Part shown: piece by piece, positions 30,175 to 38,619 of the stretch
Numbering within the stretch: the first letter of the stretch is position 1
Layout: every line of letters begins with the position of its first letter
Source of the DNA: an uncultured Oscillospiraceae bacterium
GTDB taxonomy: Bacteria; Bacillota; Clostridia; Oscillospirales; Oscillospiraceae
Direction: 5' to 3'
Assembly: GCA_934654755.1 (NCBI GenBank)
Contig: CAKUGQ010000009.1
Location: 11,081 to 75,080 of the forward strand
DNA: 64,000 nucleotides
Notes under the pieces: generated by a model
Seen by the model: the letters and a program-made list of their open reading frames with translations, nothing else
Told to the model about the DNA's origin: nothing
Database searches by the model: none
Program-made: the position numbers and the translations under genes

Positions 30175-31767
30175 TCATTTCAATGCAGCGCGGATGAGGC
30201 CGAGGAAAAGCGGGTGCGGATGATTCGGACGGGAGTTGAATTCCGGGTGCGCCTGCGTTGCGAGGAAGAAGGGATGGCCGGGCAGTTCGACCATTTCAAT
30301 GATGCGCCCGTCGGGCGATTTGCCGCACAGCCGCAGCCCGGCGGCTGTCAGAGCCTCGCGGTAGTCATTGTTAAATTCATAGCGGTGGCGGTGGCGCTCG
30401 GAGATATCCCGCGCGCCGTAAAGCGCCTCGGCACGGGAGCCGGGCTCCAGACGGCAGGGATAAGCGCCGAGACGCAGCGTGCCGCCCAGATCGACGACGC
30501 CTGCCTGATCCGGCATCAGATGGATGACCGGGTGCGGCGTCTCGGGGTCAAACTCCGTGCTGTGCGCGCCGCGCAGACCCGCCACATTCCGGGCGTATTC
30601 AATCACGGCGAGCTGCATTCCGAGACACAGACCCAGATACGGTACGCCCGTTTTACGCGCATACTCGATGGCGCAGAGCATCCCGTCCGTACCGCGCGTG
30701 CCGAAGCCGCCGGGAACGAGAATGCCCTCTGCCTCGCGCAGCCGTGCGGCGGCGTTTTCCGGCGTAAGCGTTTCTGCGTCCACCCAATCGAGCTGCACCT
30801 CGGCATCGCAGGCGAAGCCTGCGTGCTTCAGCGCTTCGACAACACTTAAGTAAGCGTCGTGCAGCGTAATGTATTTTCCGACCAACGCGATGCGCACGCT
30901 GCATTTCGGATGCTGCCAGCGTTCGCACATTTCGCGCCACGACTGAAGCTGCGGCTCGCGCTGCGCCAGACAGAGGCTCTCCAGTACGACCTGCGCCAGA
31001 TGCTCCTCCTCGAGCATCAGCGGGACCTGATATAAAATCGGCGCATCCAGATTTTCCAGCACGTGATCCTGCGGGACATTGCAGAACAGTGCCAGTTTAC
31101 TGCGGATGTCCGGTGTGAGCGGGTAGTCCGAGCGGCAGACGAGCACGTCCGGCCGCAGCCCCAGACCCTGGAGCTCACGGACGCAGGCCTGTGTCGGCTT
31201 GGACTTCATCTCGCCCGAGGCGCGCAGATAGGGGATCAGCGTGACAAGCAGAATCACGGCGTTTTCGCGGCCGACCTCGTTCTGAAACTGACGGATGGCC
31301 TCCAGAAACGGCGCGCTCTCCATATCGCCGACGGTGCCGCCGACCTCGATGATGGCGATGGTGTCCTCCTCCGGCGTGCCGTGATAGAAGCGCGATTTGA
31401 TCTCGTTGGTGATGTGCGGGATGAACTGCACCGTGCCGCCGCCGAATTCGCCGCGCCGCTCGCGTTCGAGGACGGCGCTGTAAATCTTTCCGGAGGTTAC
31501 GTTGGAGCCGCGTGTGAGTCGCTCATCGATGAAGCGCTCGTAGTGGCCGAGGTCGAGGTCGGTCTCCGCGCCGTCGTCCGTGACGAACACCTCACCGTGC
31601 TGTACGGGGTTCATGGTGCCGGGGTCGATATTGAAATACGGATCGAATTTCTGCATGGTCACGCGATAGCCGCGCGCCTTCAGCAGCCGCCCGAGCGAGG
31701 CGGCGGTAATGCCCTTGCCCAGGCCGGACACGACGCCGCCGAGCACAAATACATATTTTACTGCCAT
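30175..31767 (-). CDS. pyrG: CTP synthase
   Basis: Converts UTP to CTP with glutamine as nitrogen donor. 530 residues, standard length. The N-terminal synthase domain begins KYVFVLGGVVSGLGKGITAA with the P-loop, and HYERFIDERLTRGSNVTSGK is also typical. The C-terminal glutamine amidotransferase domain has the nucleophilic cysteine in LGLCLGMQ and the catalytic His-Glu near the end (QAHPEFNSRP). The start is the ATG at 31765-31767 matching known N-termini, with AAAGGGAAATAA upstream. A hairpin with T-run lies just ahead and may attenuate expression. Confidence 0.96.
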   Translation of the reverse strand: MAVKYVFVLGGVVSGLGKGITAASLGRLLKARGYRVTMQKFDPYFNIDPGTMNPVQHGEVFVTDDGAETDLDLGHYERFIDERLTRGSNVTSGKIYSAVLERERRGEFGGGTVQFIPHITNEIKSRFYHGTPEEDTIAIIEVGGTVGDMESAPFLEAIRQFQNEVGRENAVILLVTLIPYLRASGEMKSKPTQACVRELQGLGLRPDVLVCRSDYPLTPDIRSKLALFCNVPQDHVLENLDAPILYQVPLMLEEEHLAQVVLESLCLAQREPQLQSWREMCERWQHPKCSVRIALVGKYITLHDAYLSVVEALKHAGFACDAEVQLDWVDAETLTPENAAARLREAEGILVPGGFGTRGTDGMLCAIEYARKTGVPYLGLCLGMQLAVIEYARNVAGLRGAHSTEFDPETPHPVIHLMPDQAGVVDLGGTLRLGAYPCRLEPGSRAEALYGARDISERHRHRYEFNNDYREALTAAGLRLCGKSPDGRIIEMVELPGHPFFLATQAHPEFNSRPNHPHPLFLGLIRAALK

Positions 31768-31798
31768 GTGTTTATTTCCCTTTCTCTGTAAAAGCGCG

Positions 31799-31833
31799 AA
31801 AGGGAACCGGACGGTTCCCTTTGTGTCATTGTA
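31799..31833 (-). promoter_or_regulatory. Possible pyrG leader hairpin (attenuator) with TACAAT box
   Basis: AAAGGGAACCG pairs with CGGTTCCCTTT (31799-31809 with 31812-31822). On the minus strand it is followed by CGCGCTTTTAC. A TACAAT box (31828-31833) would place the transcript start at the hairpin's first bases. The -35 match is poor. In other Firmicutes pyrG is controlled by CTP-sensitive attenuation, but the link here is inference. Confidence 0.35.
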
Positions 31834-31900
31834 AGGAGCAGCGCGGTGTCTATGACTTGTGCCATTGCGGAAAGAAAAGCAACGGGGCATCCTCTCCGTA

Positions 31901-32030
31901 TGTCATCGCGAGGGGCGGAGCGACGCGGCAATTGTTCCGTGTCATTGCGAGGAAGGCGCAGCCCGACGCGGCAATCTGAAGCAAAGGCTTACAGGAGATT
32001 GCCACGCCCCTCCGGGGTCTCACAATGACA
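31901..32030. repeat. TGTCATTGCGAG palindromic repeats
   Basis: A partial unit and one full unit between pyrG and pckA. A decayed half unit also lies near 31824-31875. 31834-32175 contains nothing else except the hairpin at 32096. Confidence 0.85.
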
Positions 32031-32095
32031 ATGGAGGCCGATGCGCGGGATTGCAGCGATTTGCGACCGCAAGTCGTGCAATCATACGTCGATCC

Positions 32096-32126
32096 CCTGC
32101 GGCGGGCAGAAACCACCCGCCGCAGG
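32096..32126 (-). terminator. Hairpin downstream of pckA
   Basis: A perfect 11-bp GC-rich stem (CCTGCGGCGGG with CCCGCCGCAGG), 50 nt past the pckA stop. No T-run. Confidence 0.5.
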
Positions 32127-32175
32127 CATAGCTCACCGGTTACGCGTCCTGCAGGGATCGCGAACGTCCTTTGTT

Positions 32176-33765
32176 TTACTTTGCCTTCGGGCCGGCGGCG
32201 GCAATGTGGGCGGGCATATTCGGGTACTTCTTTGCGAAGTTCTCCTGGAACATGGCGGCCAGCTTGTTTGCCTGCTCGTCATAGGCGGCCTTATCTGCCC
32301 AGAGGCCGCGTGCGTCGAGCATTTCGTCGGGCACGTTCGGGCATTTGGTGGGGTAATCGACGTTGAATACGTCATGATGCTTGAATTCGACATTGTCGAA
32401 GTCGCCGTTGAGCGCGGCGGAGACCATTGCGCGGGTATAGGCGAGCTTCATACGCTTGGCGCCGTGCGCGGCGCTGCCGCCTGCCCAGCCGGTGTTGACC
32501 AGATAGACCTTCGCGCCGCTTTCGCGGATGCGCTTGCCGAGCATCTCGGCATAAACCGACGGATCCATCGGCATGAACGGCTCGCCGAACAGCGTAGAGA
32601 ATGTCGGCTGCGGCTCCGTGACGCCGCGCTCCGTACCGGCCAGCTTGGAGGTGAAGCCGGTGACGAAGTGGTACATCGCCGCGTCTTCATCCAGCCGGGA
32701 GATGGGGGGCAGGACGCCGAAGGCATCGGCCGTCAGGAAGATGACCACCTTCGGAATGCCGCCGACGCCGGGAATGGCGGCGTTGGAGATGTAGTTGATC
32801 GGATAGCCGACGCGGGTGTTCTCCGTCAGGCTGCCGTCGTCAAAGTCGAATTCACGGGTCTCGTCGTCCATGACGACATTCTCCACCAGGGAGCCGAAGC
32901 GAATGGCGTGGTAGATTTCCGGTTCATTCTCTTCCTTGAGGTTGATGCACTTGGCATAGCAGCCGCCTTCAATGTTGAAGATGCCCTCGCCGGACCAGCC
33001 GTGCTCGTCGTCGCCGATGAGCTTGCGGGCCGGGTCGGCCGACAGCGTGGTCTTGCCGGTGCCGGACAGGCCGAAGAATACGGCTGTCTCGTGCGTCTCG
33101 GGATCCATATTGGCCGAGCAGTGCATCGGCAGGATGTTTTCCTTGGTCAGGACGTAATTCATTGTGGAGAACACGCTCTTCTTAATTTCACCGGCGTACT
33201 GCGAGCCGCAGATGACGATCAGGTGTGCCTCATAGTCGATCATGATGGCGGCCTCGGAGTTCACGCCGTCGATCACGGGATCGCATTTGAAGCCGGGCGC
33301 GCAGAGGACGGTGTAGTCGGCTTCGCCGTAGGCGGCAAGCTGCTCCGCGTTCGGGCGGATCAGGAGCTGATGGATAAAGAGGTTCTGGCTTGCAAGCTCG
33401 TTGACGATGCGGAATTTTTTGGTATGTACGGGGTCCGCGCCTGCAAAGCCGTCGAAGATGAAGACCTCTCTGCCCTGAAGATAGGCGCAGAGCTTGCCCT
33501 TGATGGCATCGAATTTTTCTTTGGAGATCGGACGGCTGACCTTGCCCCAGGCGATGTCGTCATGGACGGCGGGGGTGTCGACGATAAATTTGTCGTTAGG
33601 CGAACGGCCGGTGTATTTTCCGGTGGTGACGACGAGTGCGCCGGTGTTGCTCAGTTTGCCCTCGCCGCGGCGCAGCGCAGCCTCAACGAGCTGTGCAGGG
33701 CCGAGATTGCGGTAGACCGCCTTAGGCGCAAGAATGCCCAGCTTTTCCAGTCCGTAGGTTTCCAT
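32176..33765 (-). CDS. pckA: Phosphoenolpyruvate carboxykinase (ATP)
   Basis: Interconverts oxaloacetate plus ATP and PEP plus CO2 plus ADP. 529 residues, as usual for the ATP-dependent enzyme. Motifs are YTGRSPNDKF near the N-terminus, the kinase-1a P-loop GLSGTGKTTLSAD, the metal site in LIGDDEHGW, and NTRVGYPINYI. The start is the ATG with AGGAGG 8 nt upstream; longer in-frame extensions would cross the promoter region. In anaerobic Clostridia it can run in the carboxylating direction to make ATP. It is transcribed alone. Confidence 0.96.
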   Translation of the reverse strand: METYGLEKLGILAPKAVYRNLGPAQLVEAALRRGEGKLSNTGALVVTTGKYTGRSPNDKFIVDTPAVHDDIAWGKVSRPISKEKFDAIKGKLCAYLQGREVFIFDGFAGADPVHTKKFRIVNELASQNLFIHQLLIRPNAEQLAAYGEADYTVLCAPGFKCDPVIDGVNSEAAIMIDYEAHLIVICGSQYAGEIKKSVFSTMNYVLTKENILPMHCSANMDPETHETAVFFGLSGTGKTTLSADPARKLIGDDEHGWSGEGIFNIEGGCYAKCINLKEENEPEIYHAIRFGSLVENVVMDDETREFDFDDGSLTENTRVGYPINYISNAAIPGVGGIPKVVIFLTADAFGVLPPISRLDEDAAMYHFVTGFTSKLAGTERGVTEPQPTFSTLFGEPFMPMDPSVYAEMLGKRIRESGAKVYLVNTGWAGGSAAHGAKRMKLAYTRAMVSAALNGDFDNVEFKHHDVFNVDYPTKCPNVPDEMLDARGLWADKAAYDEQANKLAAMFQENFAKKYPNMPAHIAAAGPKAK

Positions 33766-34011
33766 AAAATAACCTCCTATAAACAATAAAACTTGACCGA
33801 TTGATCCGGAGAAGCTCCGGCATGAGCGGAAGCCCAACTTCCACCGTGACCATTGTAGCACGCCGCGATGCAAATTTCCATACCTATTTTGCAAATTTTT
33901 TGTTGCAAAACGGCGGAATATCCGAGAAATGTGTATTTTTATACGGAATAAATCATACACCGGGCAAAATGACGGTTTTTCAGCTTCGTAAAGCGCGAAA
34001 GACGAGCAGGC

Positions 34012-34040
34012 TTGACATTCGCGCTGTAAAATGATATAAT
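34012..34040 (+). promoter_or_regulatory. Perfect consensus promoter of the lipoprotein gene
   Basis: TTGACA and TATAAT with a 17-bp spacer, a full match to the sigma-A consensus. The leader is ~54 nt. The rest of 33766-34011 has a small CCGGAGAAGCTCCGG hairpin and no gene. Confidence 0.85.
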
Positions 34041-34100
34041 CACCGGGCAGTCCGCAGGCAGAACGAAATGCGGAAGCACAGGGGAGGGGAGGGTCGACCC

Positions 34101-35348
34101 ATGCAAAAACGGCTGCTTGCACCGCTTCTGCTGTTTGCGGCGCTTTTGCTTTGCACCGCCTGTCGGGAGCTGCCGTGGGACGGTACGGACGAACCCTCCG
34201 CACGCTGTTCTCTCCGGATTCTGGATGCGGCGGATGGCACGCTTCTGCGCACGCTGACCGTCGCCTCCGGGGAAGCGCCCGCGCCGGAGATACCGCAGCG
34301 TGAGGGCGAGGAATTTGTCGGTTTTTTCGCCGATGCCGGACTGCGGGAACCGTTTGACGGCAGCCGTCCCCTCACGGCGGACGGAACGATCTATGCCGCA
34401 TGGCGCACGTCGCTGGAGGATACACGCGCGTGGATGCTCGCCGGTTCTCTGCGCGCTTACCCGGAGAACAACGACGGACGCGCCTGGCCGCAGGACGCCT
34501 TTCTTCTGCGGCGGACGGCGCATAATACCTTTGAGATTACGGCCGATCTGTATGCGGGCGACGAGTTTACGCTTGCCGTCATCGAGCCGGACGAGATCAG
34601 AAGCGCTTCGGTCGGCGCGGAGGCGCTGGAGGCGGCAGACGGTCTGCTGCTGGCCGGAGCGGAAAACCGCATCCGCGTCCGGCAGCCCGGGAAATACAGG
34701 CTTACGTTGACAACGGACCGGAAAACGGCTGCTCTGTGCCGCATCCGCTGCCTGCGCGTCGGAAAAACGGAGCTGCACCCGTCCGGGGAGGCGGAGCTCC
34801 GCCTTTGGGCGTCTTTTCTGAACTGGGACTTCTGTCCCATGCGGCGCGACGGCGACAGCCTGACGTGGTACTGCGAGGTGGAGGTTCCGGAGGGCGGCGG
34901 CGAGTACCTGATCAAAAACTCCGCCGACGGCACCGTGTATTCCGACCGGAAGGCAGCGCGCCGGCTCAAGGAGGGGCGGCAGCTTGTTGTGCTGACGCTG
35001 GTTCGTATTGAGGGCGAGCTGTACGCCGCCGATATTTTGGCGCAGCCGCCGGAATACTACCTCGCCCTTGCGGGCAGCGAGAATGATGCGGATGCGTGGC
35101 TTCGCCTGCGCCGGAGGGATGACGGGACATACGCCCGCGATGTGCGTTTTACCGAGGACAACGTGGACGGCGACGGCAGTGTTTCCTTCCGCATTTTTTA
35201 CGGTACCGAGGATTTTGTGCCGCAGGCGTGGCGTTTTGGTGGGGCGGACGGTCGTCCCTGCACTGCCGCACCGGGTGAGTACACCGTTGTATTTGACCCG
35301 CAGACGGGCGCGGTGCGTGTGGCTCCGCGCGATGAAGAGGTATGGTGA
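34101..35348 (+). CDS. Exported lipoprotein of unknown function
   Basis: A 415-residue product from the ATG 7 nt after GGGGAGGG. A lipoprotein-type signal peptide reads MQKRLLAPLLLFAALLLC-TAC. Residues ~60-105 resemble one Listeria/Bacteroides (Flg_new/InlB_B) repeat: FVGFFADAGLREPFDG followed by DGTIYAAW. Three beta-rich segments follow, each starting with a WM/LWAS/YYLALAGS-like strand and a DG loop, reminiscent of SusE/F-like carbohydrate-binding repeats. No catalytic motif is visible. A perfect consensus promoter suggests strong constitutive expression on the cell surface. Confidence 0.7.
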   Translation: MQKRLLAPLLLFAALLLCTACRELPWDGTDEPSARCSLRILDAADGTLLRTLTVASGEAPAPEIPQREGEEFVGFFADAGLREPFDGSRPLTADGTIYAAWRTSLEDTRAWMLAGSLRAYPENNDGRAWPQDAFLLRRTAHNTFEITADLYAGDEFTLAVIEPDEIRSASVGAEALEAADGLLLAGAENRIRVRQPGKYRLTLTTDRKTAALCRIRCLRVGKTELHPSGEAELRLWASFLNWDFCPMRRDGDSLTWYCEVEVPEGGGEYLIKNSADGTVYSDRKAARRLKEGRQLVVLTLVRIEGELYAADILAQPPEYYLALAGSENDADAWLRLRRRDDGTYARDVRFTEDNVDGDGSVSFRIFYGTEDFVPQAWRFGGADGRPCTAAPGEYTVVFDPQTGAVRVAPRDEEVW

Positions 35349-35393
35349 ACAGGAGAACATAAGAAATGTTTGCAAAAAATTCATGTTTACATC

Positions 35394-35422
35394 TTGACAC
35401 GCTTGTTATGCCGTGCTAAAAT
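35394..35422 (+). promoter_or_regulatory. Promoter of the structured RNA
   Basis: TTGACA and TAAAAT are 17 bp apart. No protein-coding frame follows. Transcription would begin about 35429 and end at the strong terminator at 35619. Confidence 0.8.
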
Positions 35423-35428
35423 ACAACA

Positions 35429-35619
35429 TAACGGAGTAGGAAACGCAAATGTGGCGCGCAGGGTTCTGCGCGATCGGCCTTGGGGCGTAAGCCCCGTAGC
35501 TCCCGACCCGCGGCAGCGTTATGCCGCGCACCGAATTTACATTCTCTCCTTTTAAAAGCCCTTTTTACCCCTAGCGCAGCGCCCGGTCGGGACTTCCCGA
35601 CCGGGCGCTTGCCTTTTTT
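35429..35619 (+). ncRNA. Candidate stand-alone structured RNA (~190 nt)
   Basis: Between a good promoter and a strong terminator lies a non-coding transcript with a four-way-junction layout. The closing helix pairs GGAG (35433-35436) with CTCC (35546-35549), AAAT (35447-35450) with ATTT (35535-35538) and GTG (35451-35453) with CAC (35529-35531). Three hairpins branch from it: 35455-35472 (6 bp), 35474-35506 (GGGGC-GTAA-GCCCC with a GNRA-type loop and an outer TCGG/CCGA helix) and 35510-35527 (6 bp). No open frame with a ribosome site fits. The branched fold argues against 6S RNA, and SRP RNA signature bases are absent. I cannot assign a known family. Confidence 0.65.
35579..35619 (+). terminator. 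Terminator of the structured RNA
   Basis: A perfect 13-bp stem (GCGCCCGGTCGGG with CCCGACCGGGCGC), a 4-base loop, and T6 at 35614-35619. Confidence 0.9.
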
Positions 35620-35695
35620 ACACCGGTCTTGCGGCGGCCTGCGCCGGCAAGCTGCGCCAACCGACGCATCATTGCGCGGGCGGCAGGAACGATAT

Positions 35696-35855
35696 ATCAT
35701 TGCGAGACCCCGCAGGGGTCGTGGCAATCTCGTGCAAGACCCGACTTTAGATTGCCGCGTCGGGCTTGCGCCCTCCTCGCAATGACACGGGGGAGGATGT
35801 CGCTCCGCGCCTCGCAATGACAGGTAAACGAAGCACGCTCTCCCCCGCAATGACG
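35696..35855. repeat. TGTCATTGCGAG palindromic repeats
   Basis: One full unit with a GACCCCGCAGGGGTC inner hairpin, plus two decayed half units, between the structured RNA and secG. Confidence 0.88.
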
Positions 35856-35863
35856 GATATGCA

Positions 35864-35889
35864 AAAAGCCTCCCGGATGGGAGGCTTTT
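35864..35889 (-). terminator. secG terminator
   Basis: AAAAGCCTCCC pairs with GGGAGGCTTTT around GGAT, and T5 follows on the minus strand. It lies 11 nt past the secG stop. Confidence 0.85.
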
Positions 35890-35900
35890 GATCGGAAAAA

Positions 35901-36146
35901 TCAGCCTGCGGCGTAGAGCAGGGAGACGAACAGCGTCAGCAGAATGAAAACCGCCGCAACCCACTTGGTCACGCGCTGCAGCTTGGCGTCGAGCGTAGCG
36001 GCCTGACCCTTGCCGAGGAAATTGTCCGCGTTGCCGGCCAGAACGCCGAGACCGCTTTCCTTGCTGGACTGGAGCAAGACGATCACGGACAGGACAACGC
36101 AGGAAATGAGCTGGCAAACCAGCAGAATGATCTTAACAGCACCCAT
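35901..36146 (-). CDS. secG: Preprotein translocase subunit SecG
   Basis: An 81-residue membrane protein with two helices (residues ~4-24 and ~59-78) joined by the conserved loop LLQSSKESGLGVLAGNADNF. It is the small subunit of the SecYEG channel. The start is the ATG behind TTTGGAGG; an upstream extension would lack a site. It is monocistronic with its own terminator. Confidence 0.92.
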   Translation of the reverse strand: MGAVKIILLVCQLISCVVLSVIVLLQSSKESGLGVLAGNADNFLGKGQAATLDAKLQRVTKWVAAVFILLTLFVSLLYAAG

Positions 36147-36281
36147 AGTAACCTCCAAAAAGCCGCACTTTCGGCTGGCGGCGCGCCGGAATCCGATTCT
36201 TACGAACAGTAAGTACAAACAGTACCTCTGATTCTAGCATGAAGTGGCCCAAAAATCAAGCACTTTTTTCGATTTTCGGCC

Positions 36282-37403
36282 TTATTTTGTCGCCCAGTTT
36301 CCCGTGGCGGCGCAGGTCAGGTAGGCATTGATGAAGCCGTCGATCTCGCCGTCCATCACGGCGCTGATGTTTGTGCTTTCAAAGCCGGTGCGCGTGTCCT
36401 TGGCAAGCGTGTAGGGCATGAACACATAGGAGCGGATCTGGCTGCCCCATTCGATCTTTTGCTGCACGCCCTTGATATCGGAGATCTTCTCCAGATGCTC
36501 GCGCTCCTTGATTTCGATGAGCTTGGAGCGAAGCATCCGCATACAGGTCTCCTTGTTTTGGAACTGGTCGCGCTGCGTCTGGCAGGAGACGACGATGCCC
36601 GTCGGCTTATGGATCAGACGTACGGCGGAGGAGGTCTTGTTGATGTGCTGGCCGCCTGCGCCGGAGGAGCGGTAGACCTGCATTTCGATATCCTCCGGAC
36701 GGATTTCAACCTCCACGTTGTCATCGATCTCCGGAATGACCTCTACGGCGGAGAAGGACGTGTGGCGGCGTCCCGCGGCGTCGAAGGGAGAGATGCGTAC
36801 CAGACGGTGCACGCCCGCTTCGCCCTTGAGGAAGCCGAAGGCGTTCTCGCCCTCGATCATGATATCGGCGGATTTCAGGCCGGCTTCGTCGCCGTCAAGG
36901 TAGTCCAGAATTTTATAGGTGTAGCCGTGTGCCTCCGCCCAGCGGGTATACATCCGGTAGAGCATATAGCACCAGTCCTGCGCTTCGGTGCCGCCCGCAC
37001 CTGCGTGGAAGGACAGAAGCGCGTTGTTGGCATCATACTCGCCGGTGAGCAGCGTTTCCAGACGCGCCTCCTCCATCGCGGCGACGAGCTTGTCATAGCC
37101 CTCGGTCAGTTCCGCAAGCATGGAGTCGTCGTTTTCCTCCAGCGCCATTTCGCAGATGGTCATCAGGTCGTCCCACGACGAGACCATCGCCTGATACTTG
37201 TCGCGCCGGTGTTCCAGCTGCTTTGTGCGCATCACGGCCTTCTGCGAACGGGCGGGATCGTCCCAGAAGCCGGGCGATTCGGCCATCGCGTGCAGGCGTT
37301 CCAGCTCGTCGAGCATGGCCTGCGGCAAAAACGCCGCGCGCAGCTCGGTGAGCTTCGGCTTAATGTCGCTCAGCTTTGTTTTATATTCTTCAAATTGGAT
37401 CAT
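36282..37403 (-). CDS. prfB: Peptide chain release factor 2
   Basis: Releases peptides at UGA and UAA stops. 373 residues. The PCRF domain holds HAGAGGTEAQDWCYMLYRMY, and the peptidyl-tRNA hydrolysis loop is SSGAGGQHINKTSSAVR with the GGQ motif. The N-terminus (MIQFEEYKTKLSDIKPKLTE) reads in a single frame, so the in-frame UGA programmed-frameshift site that controls prfB in many bacteria is absent. ATG at 37403 is preferred over a TTG 24 nt upstream. Confidence 0.95.
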   Translation of the reverse strand: MIQFEEYKTKLSDIKPKLTELRAAFLPQAMLDELERLHAMAESPGFWDDPARSQKAVMRTKQLEHRRDKYQAMVSSWDDLMTICEMALEENDDSMLAELTEGYDKLVAAMEEARLETLLTGEYDANNALLSFHAGAGGTEAQDWCYMLYRMYTRWAEAHGYTYKILDYLDGDEAGLKSADIMIEGENAFGFLKGEAGVHRLVRISPFDAAGRRHTSFSAVEVIPEIDDNVEVEIRPEDIEMQVYRSSGAGGQHINKTSSAVRLIHKPTGIVVSCQTQRDQFQNKETCMRMLRSKLIEIKEREHLEKISDIKGVQQKIEWGSQIRSYVFMPYTLAKDTRTGFESTNISAVMDGEIDGFINAYLTCAATGNWATK

Positions 37404-37470
37404 ATTCTTCGTCGCTCCGATGTTCAATATCCTGTAATACTATCGCCGTCCCGGCGCGGGCCGCAGGGCC

Positions 37471-38619
37471 TCACGGCAGGAAGTCCTCCGGTTTTTCGGC
37501 GCGCAGGCCGAATTTCCACTCAATCGCATCGGCAATGCGCGCGCAGGCGCGCCCGTCGCCGTAGGGGTTAACGGCGTGCGCCATCGAGTTGTAAACGGCG
37601 GGGTCGTTGAGTAGTGCATTCGCCAGGCACAGCACCTCGCCGTATTCCACCCCGGCCAGCTTCACCGTGCCGGCGGCGACGGCCTCCGGCCGTTCCGTTT
37701 CCCGGCGCAGCACCAGCACGGGCTTGCCCAGTGCGGGCGCTTCCTCCTGCAAACCGCCGGAATCGGTCATGACAAACCGGCTTCGGGCGAGCAGGTTGTG
37801 CATCTGCTCCACATCCAGCGGCTCGATCAGATGAACGCGCTCCCGTCCGCCCAGCTCCGCAGCGGCGCATTCGCGCACGGCGGGGCTGAGGTGCACCGGA
37901 TAGACCAGCTCGACCTGCGGATTTTCGCGCACGAAATCGGCGGCGGCGCGGAGAATATCGTGCATCGGCTTGCCGTAGTTTTCACGGCGGTGGCAGGTCA
38001 GGACGACCACGCTTTGCGCTCCGAAGTCCAGCGCGCGAAGCGCCGGATCGGCAAAGACGAAATCGGGACGCACGGTGGTTTGCATGGCGTCGATGACGGT
38101 GTTTCCTGTGACGAAAATGTCGCCCATCACGGCCTCACGGCGCAGATTTTCAGCGTTCGCGCGGGTCGGAGAGAAGTGCAGCCGCGCAATGTCGCCGACA
38201 AGCGTGCGGTTCATCTCCTCCGGAAAGGGGGAATACGGATCGTAGGTGCGCAGGCCGGCCTCGACGTGGCCGACGGGAATCTTGTGATAAAACGCCGCCA
38301 GCGCGCCGGCAAAGGTGGTGGAGGTGTCGCCGTGGACGAGCACCAGATCGGGCTGCGCCCGCTCGAGCACGTCGTCCATGCCCAGAAGCGCGCGGGTGGT
38401 AATGGAAGAAAGCGTCTGCTGCTTCTGCATGATGTTCAGGTCGTACTGCGCCTCCAGGCGGAAGATCTGCATCACGGAATCCAGCATTTCGCGGTGCTGC
38501 CCCGTCAGGCAGCACAGGCTCTCGATCCCCGGCCGCGCGGCAAGCGTGTGGACCAGGGGCGCCATTTTGATGGCTTCCGGCCGCGTGCCGAAGACGGAAA
38601 GGACCTTAATCCGTTTCAT
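37471..38619 (-). CDS. wecB: UDP-N-acetylglucosamine 2-epimerase (non-hydrolysing)
   Basis: Interconverts UDP-GlcNAc and UDP-ManNAc for wall or surface polysaccharide synthesis. 382 residues. Hallmarks are VFGTRPEAIKMAPLV at the N-terminus, the VHGDTSTTFAGALAAFY and VGHVEAGLRTYDPYSPFPEE stretches, and TDSGGLQEEAPALGKPVLVL near the UDP site. The ATG has GGGAGG 7 nt upstream, inside the 3' end of the tagO-like gene, which it overlaps by 14 nt. Pairing with a lipid-linked GlcNAc-phosphate transferase suggests ManNAc-containing linkage units as in wall teichoic acid. Confidence 0.93.
   Translation of the reverse strand: MKRIKVLSVFGTRPEAIKMAPLVHTLAARPGIESLCCLTGQHREMLDSVMQIFRLEAQYDLNIMQKQQTLSSITTRALLGMDDVLERAQPDLVLVHGDTSTTFAGALAAFYHKIPVGHVEAGLRTYDPYSPFPEEMNRTLVGDIARLHFSPTRANAENLRREAVMGDIFVTGNTVIDAMQTTVRPDFVFADPALRALDFGAQSVVVLTCHRRENYGKPMHDILRAAADFVRENPQVELVYPVHLSPAVRECAAAELGGRERVHLIEPLDVEQMHNLLARSRFVMTDSGGLQEEAPALGKPVLVLRRETERPEAVAAGTVKLAGVEYGEVLCLANALLNDPAVYNSMAHAVNPYGDGRACARIADAIEWKFGLRAEKPEDFLP

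Noticed and set aside
35429..35619. 6S RNA or SRP RNA identity for the structured transcript
   Set aside because: 6S RNA is one long bulged hairpin and SRP RNA has a GGAAG..GCAG tip. Neither fits three hairpins on a four-way junction.
36282..37427. Programmed +1 frameshift in prfB
   Set aside because: The N-terminal codons read straight through with no in-frame UGA.
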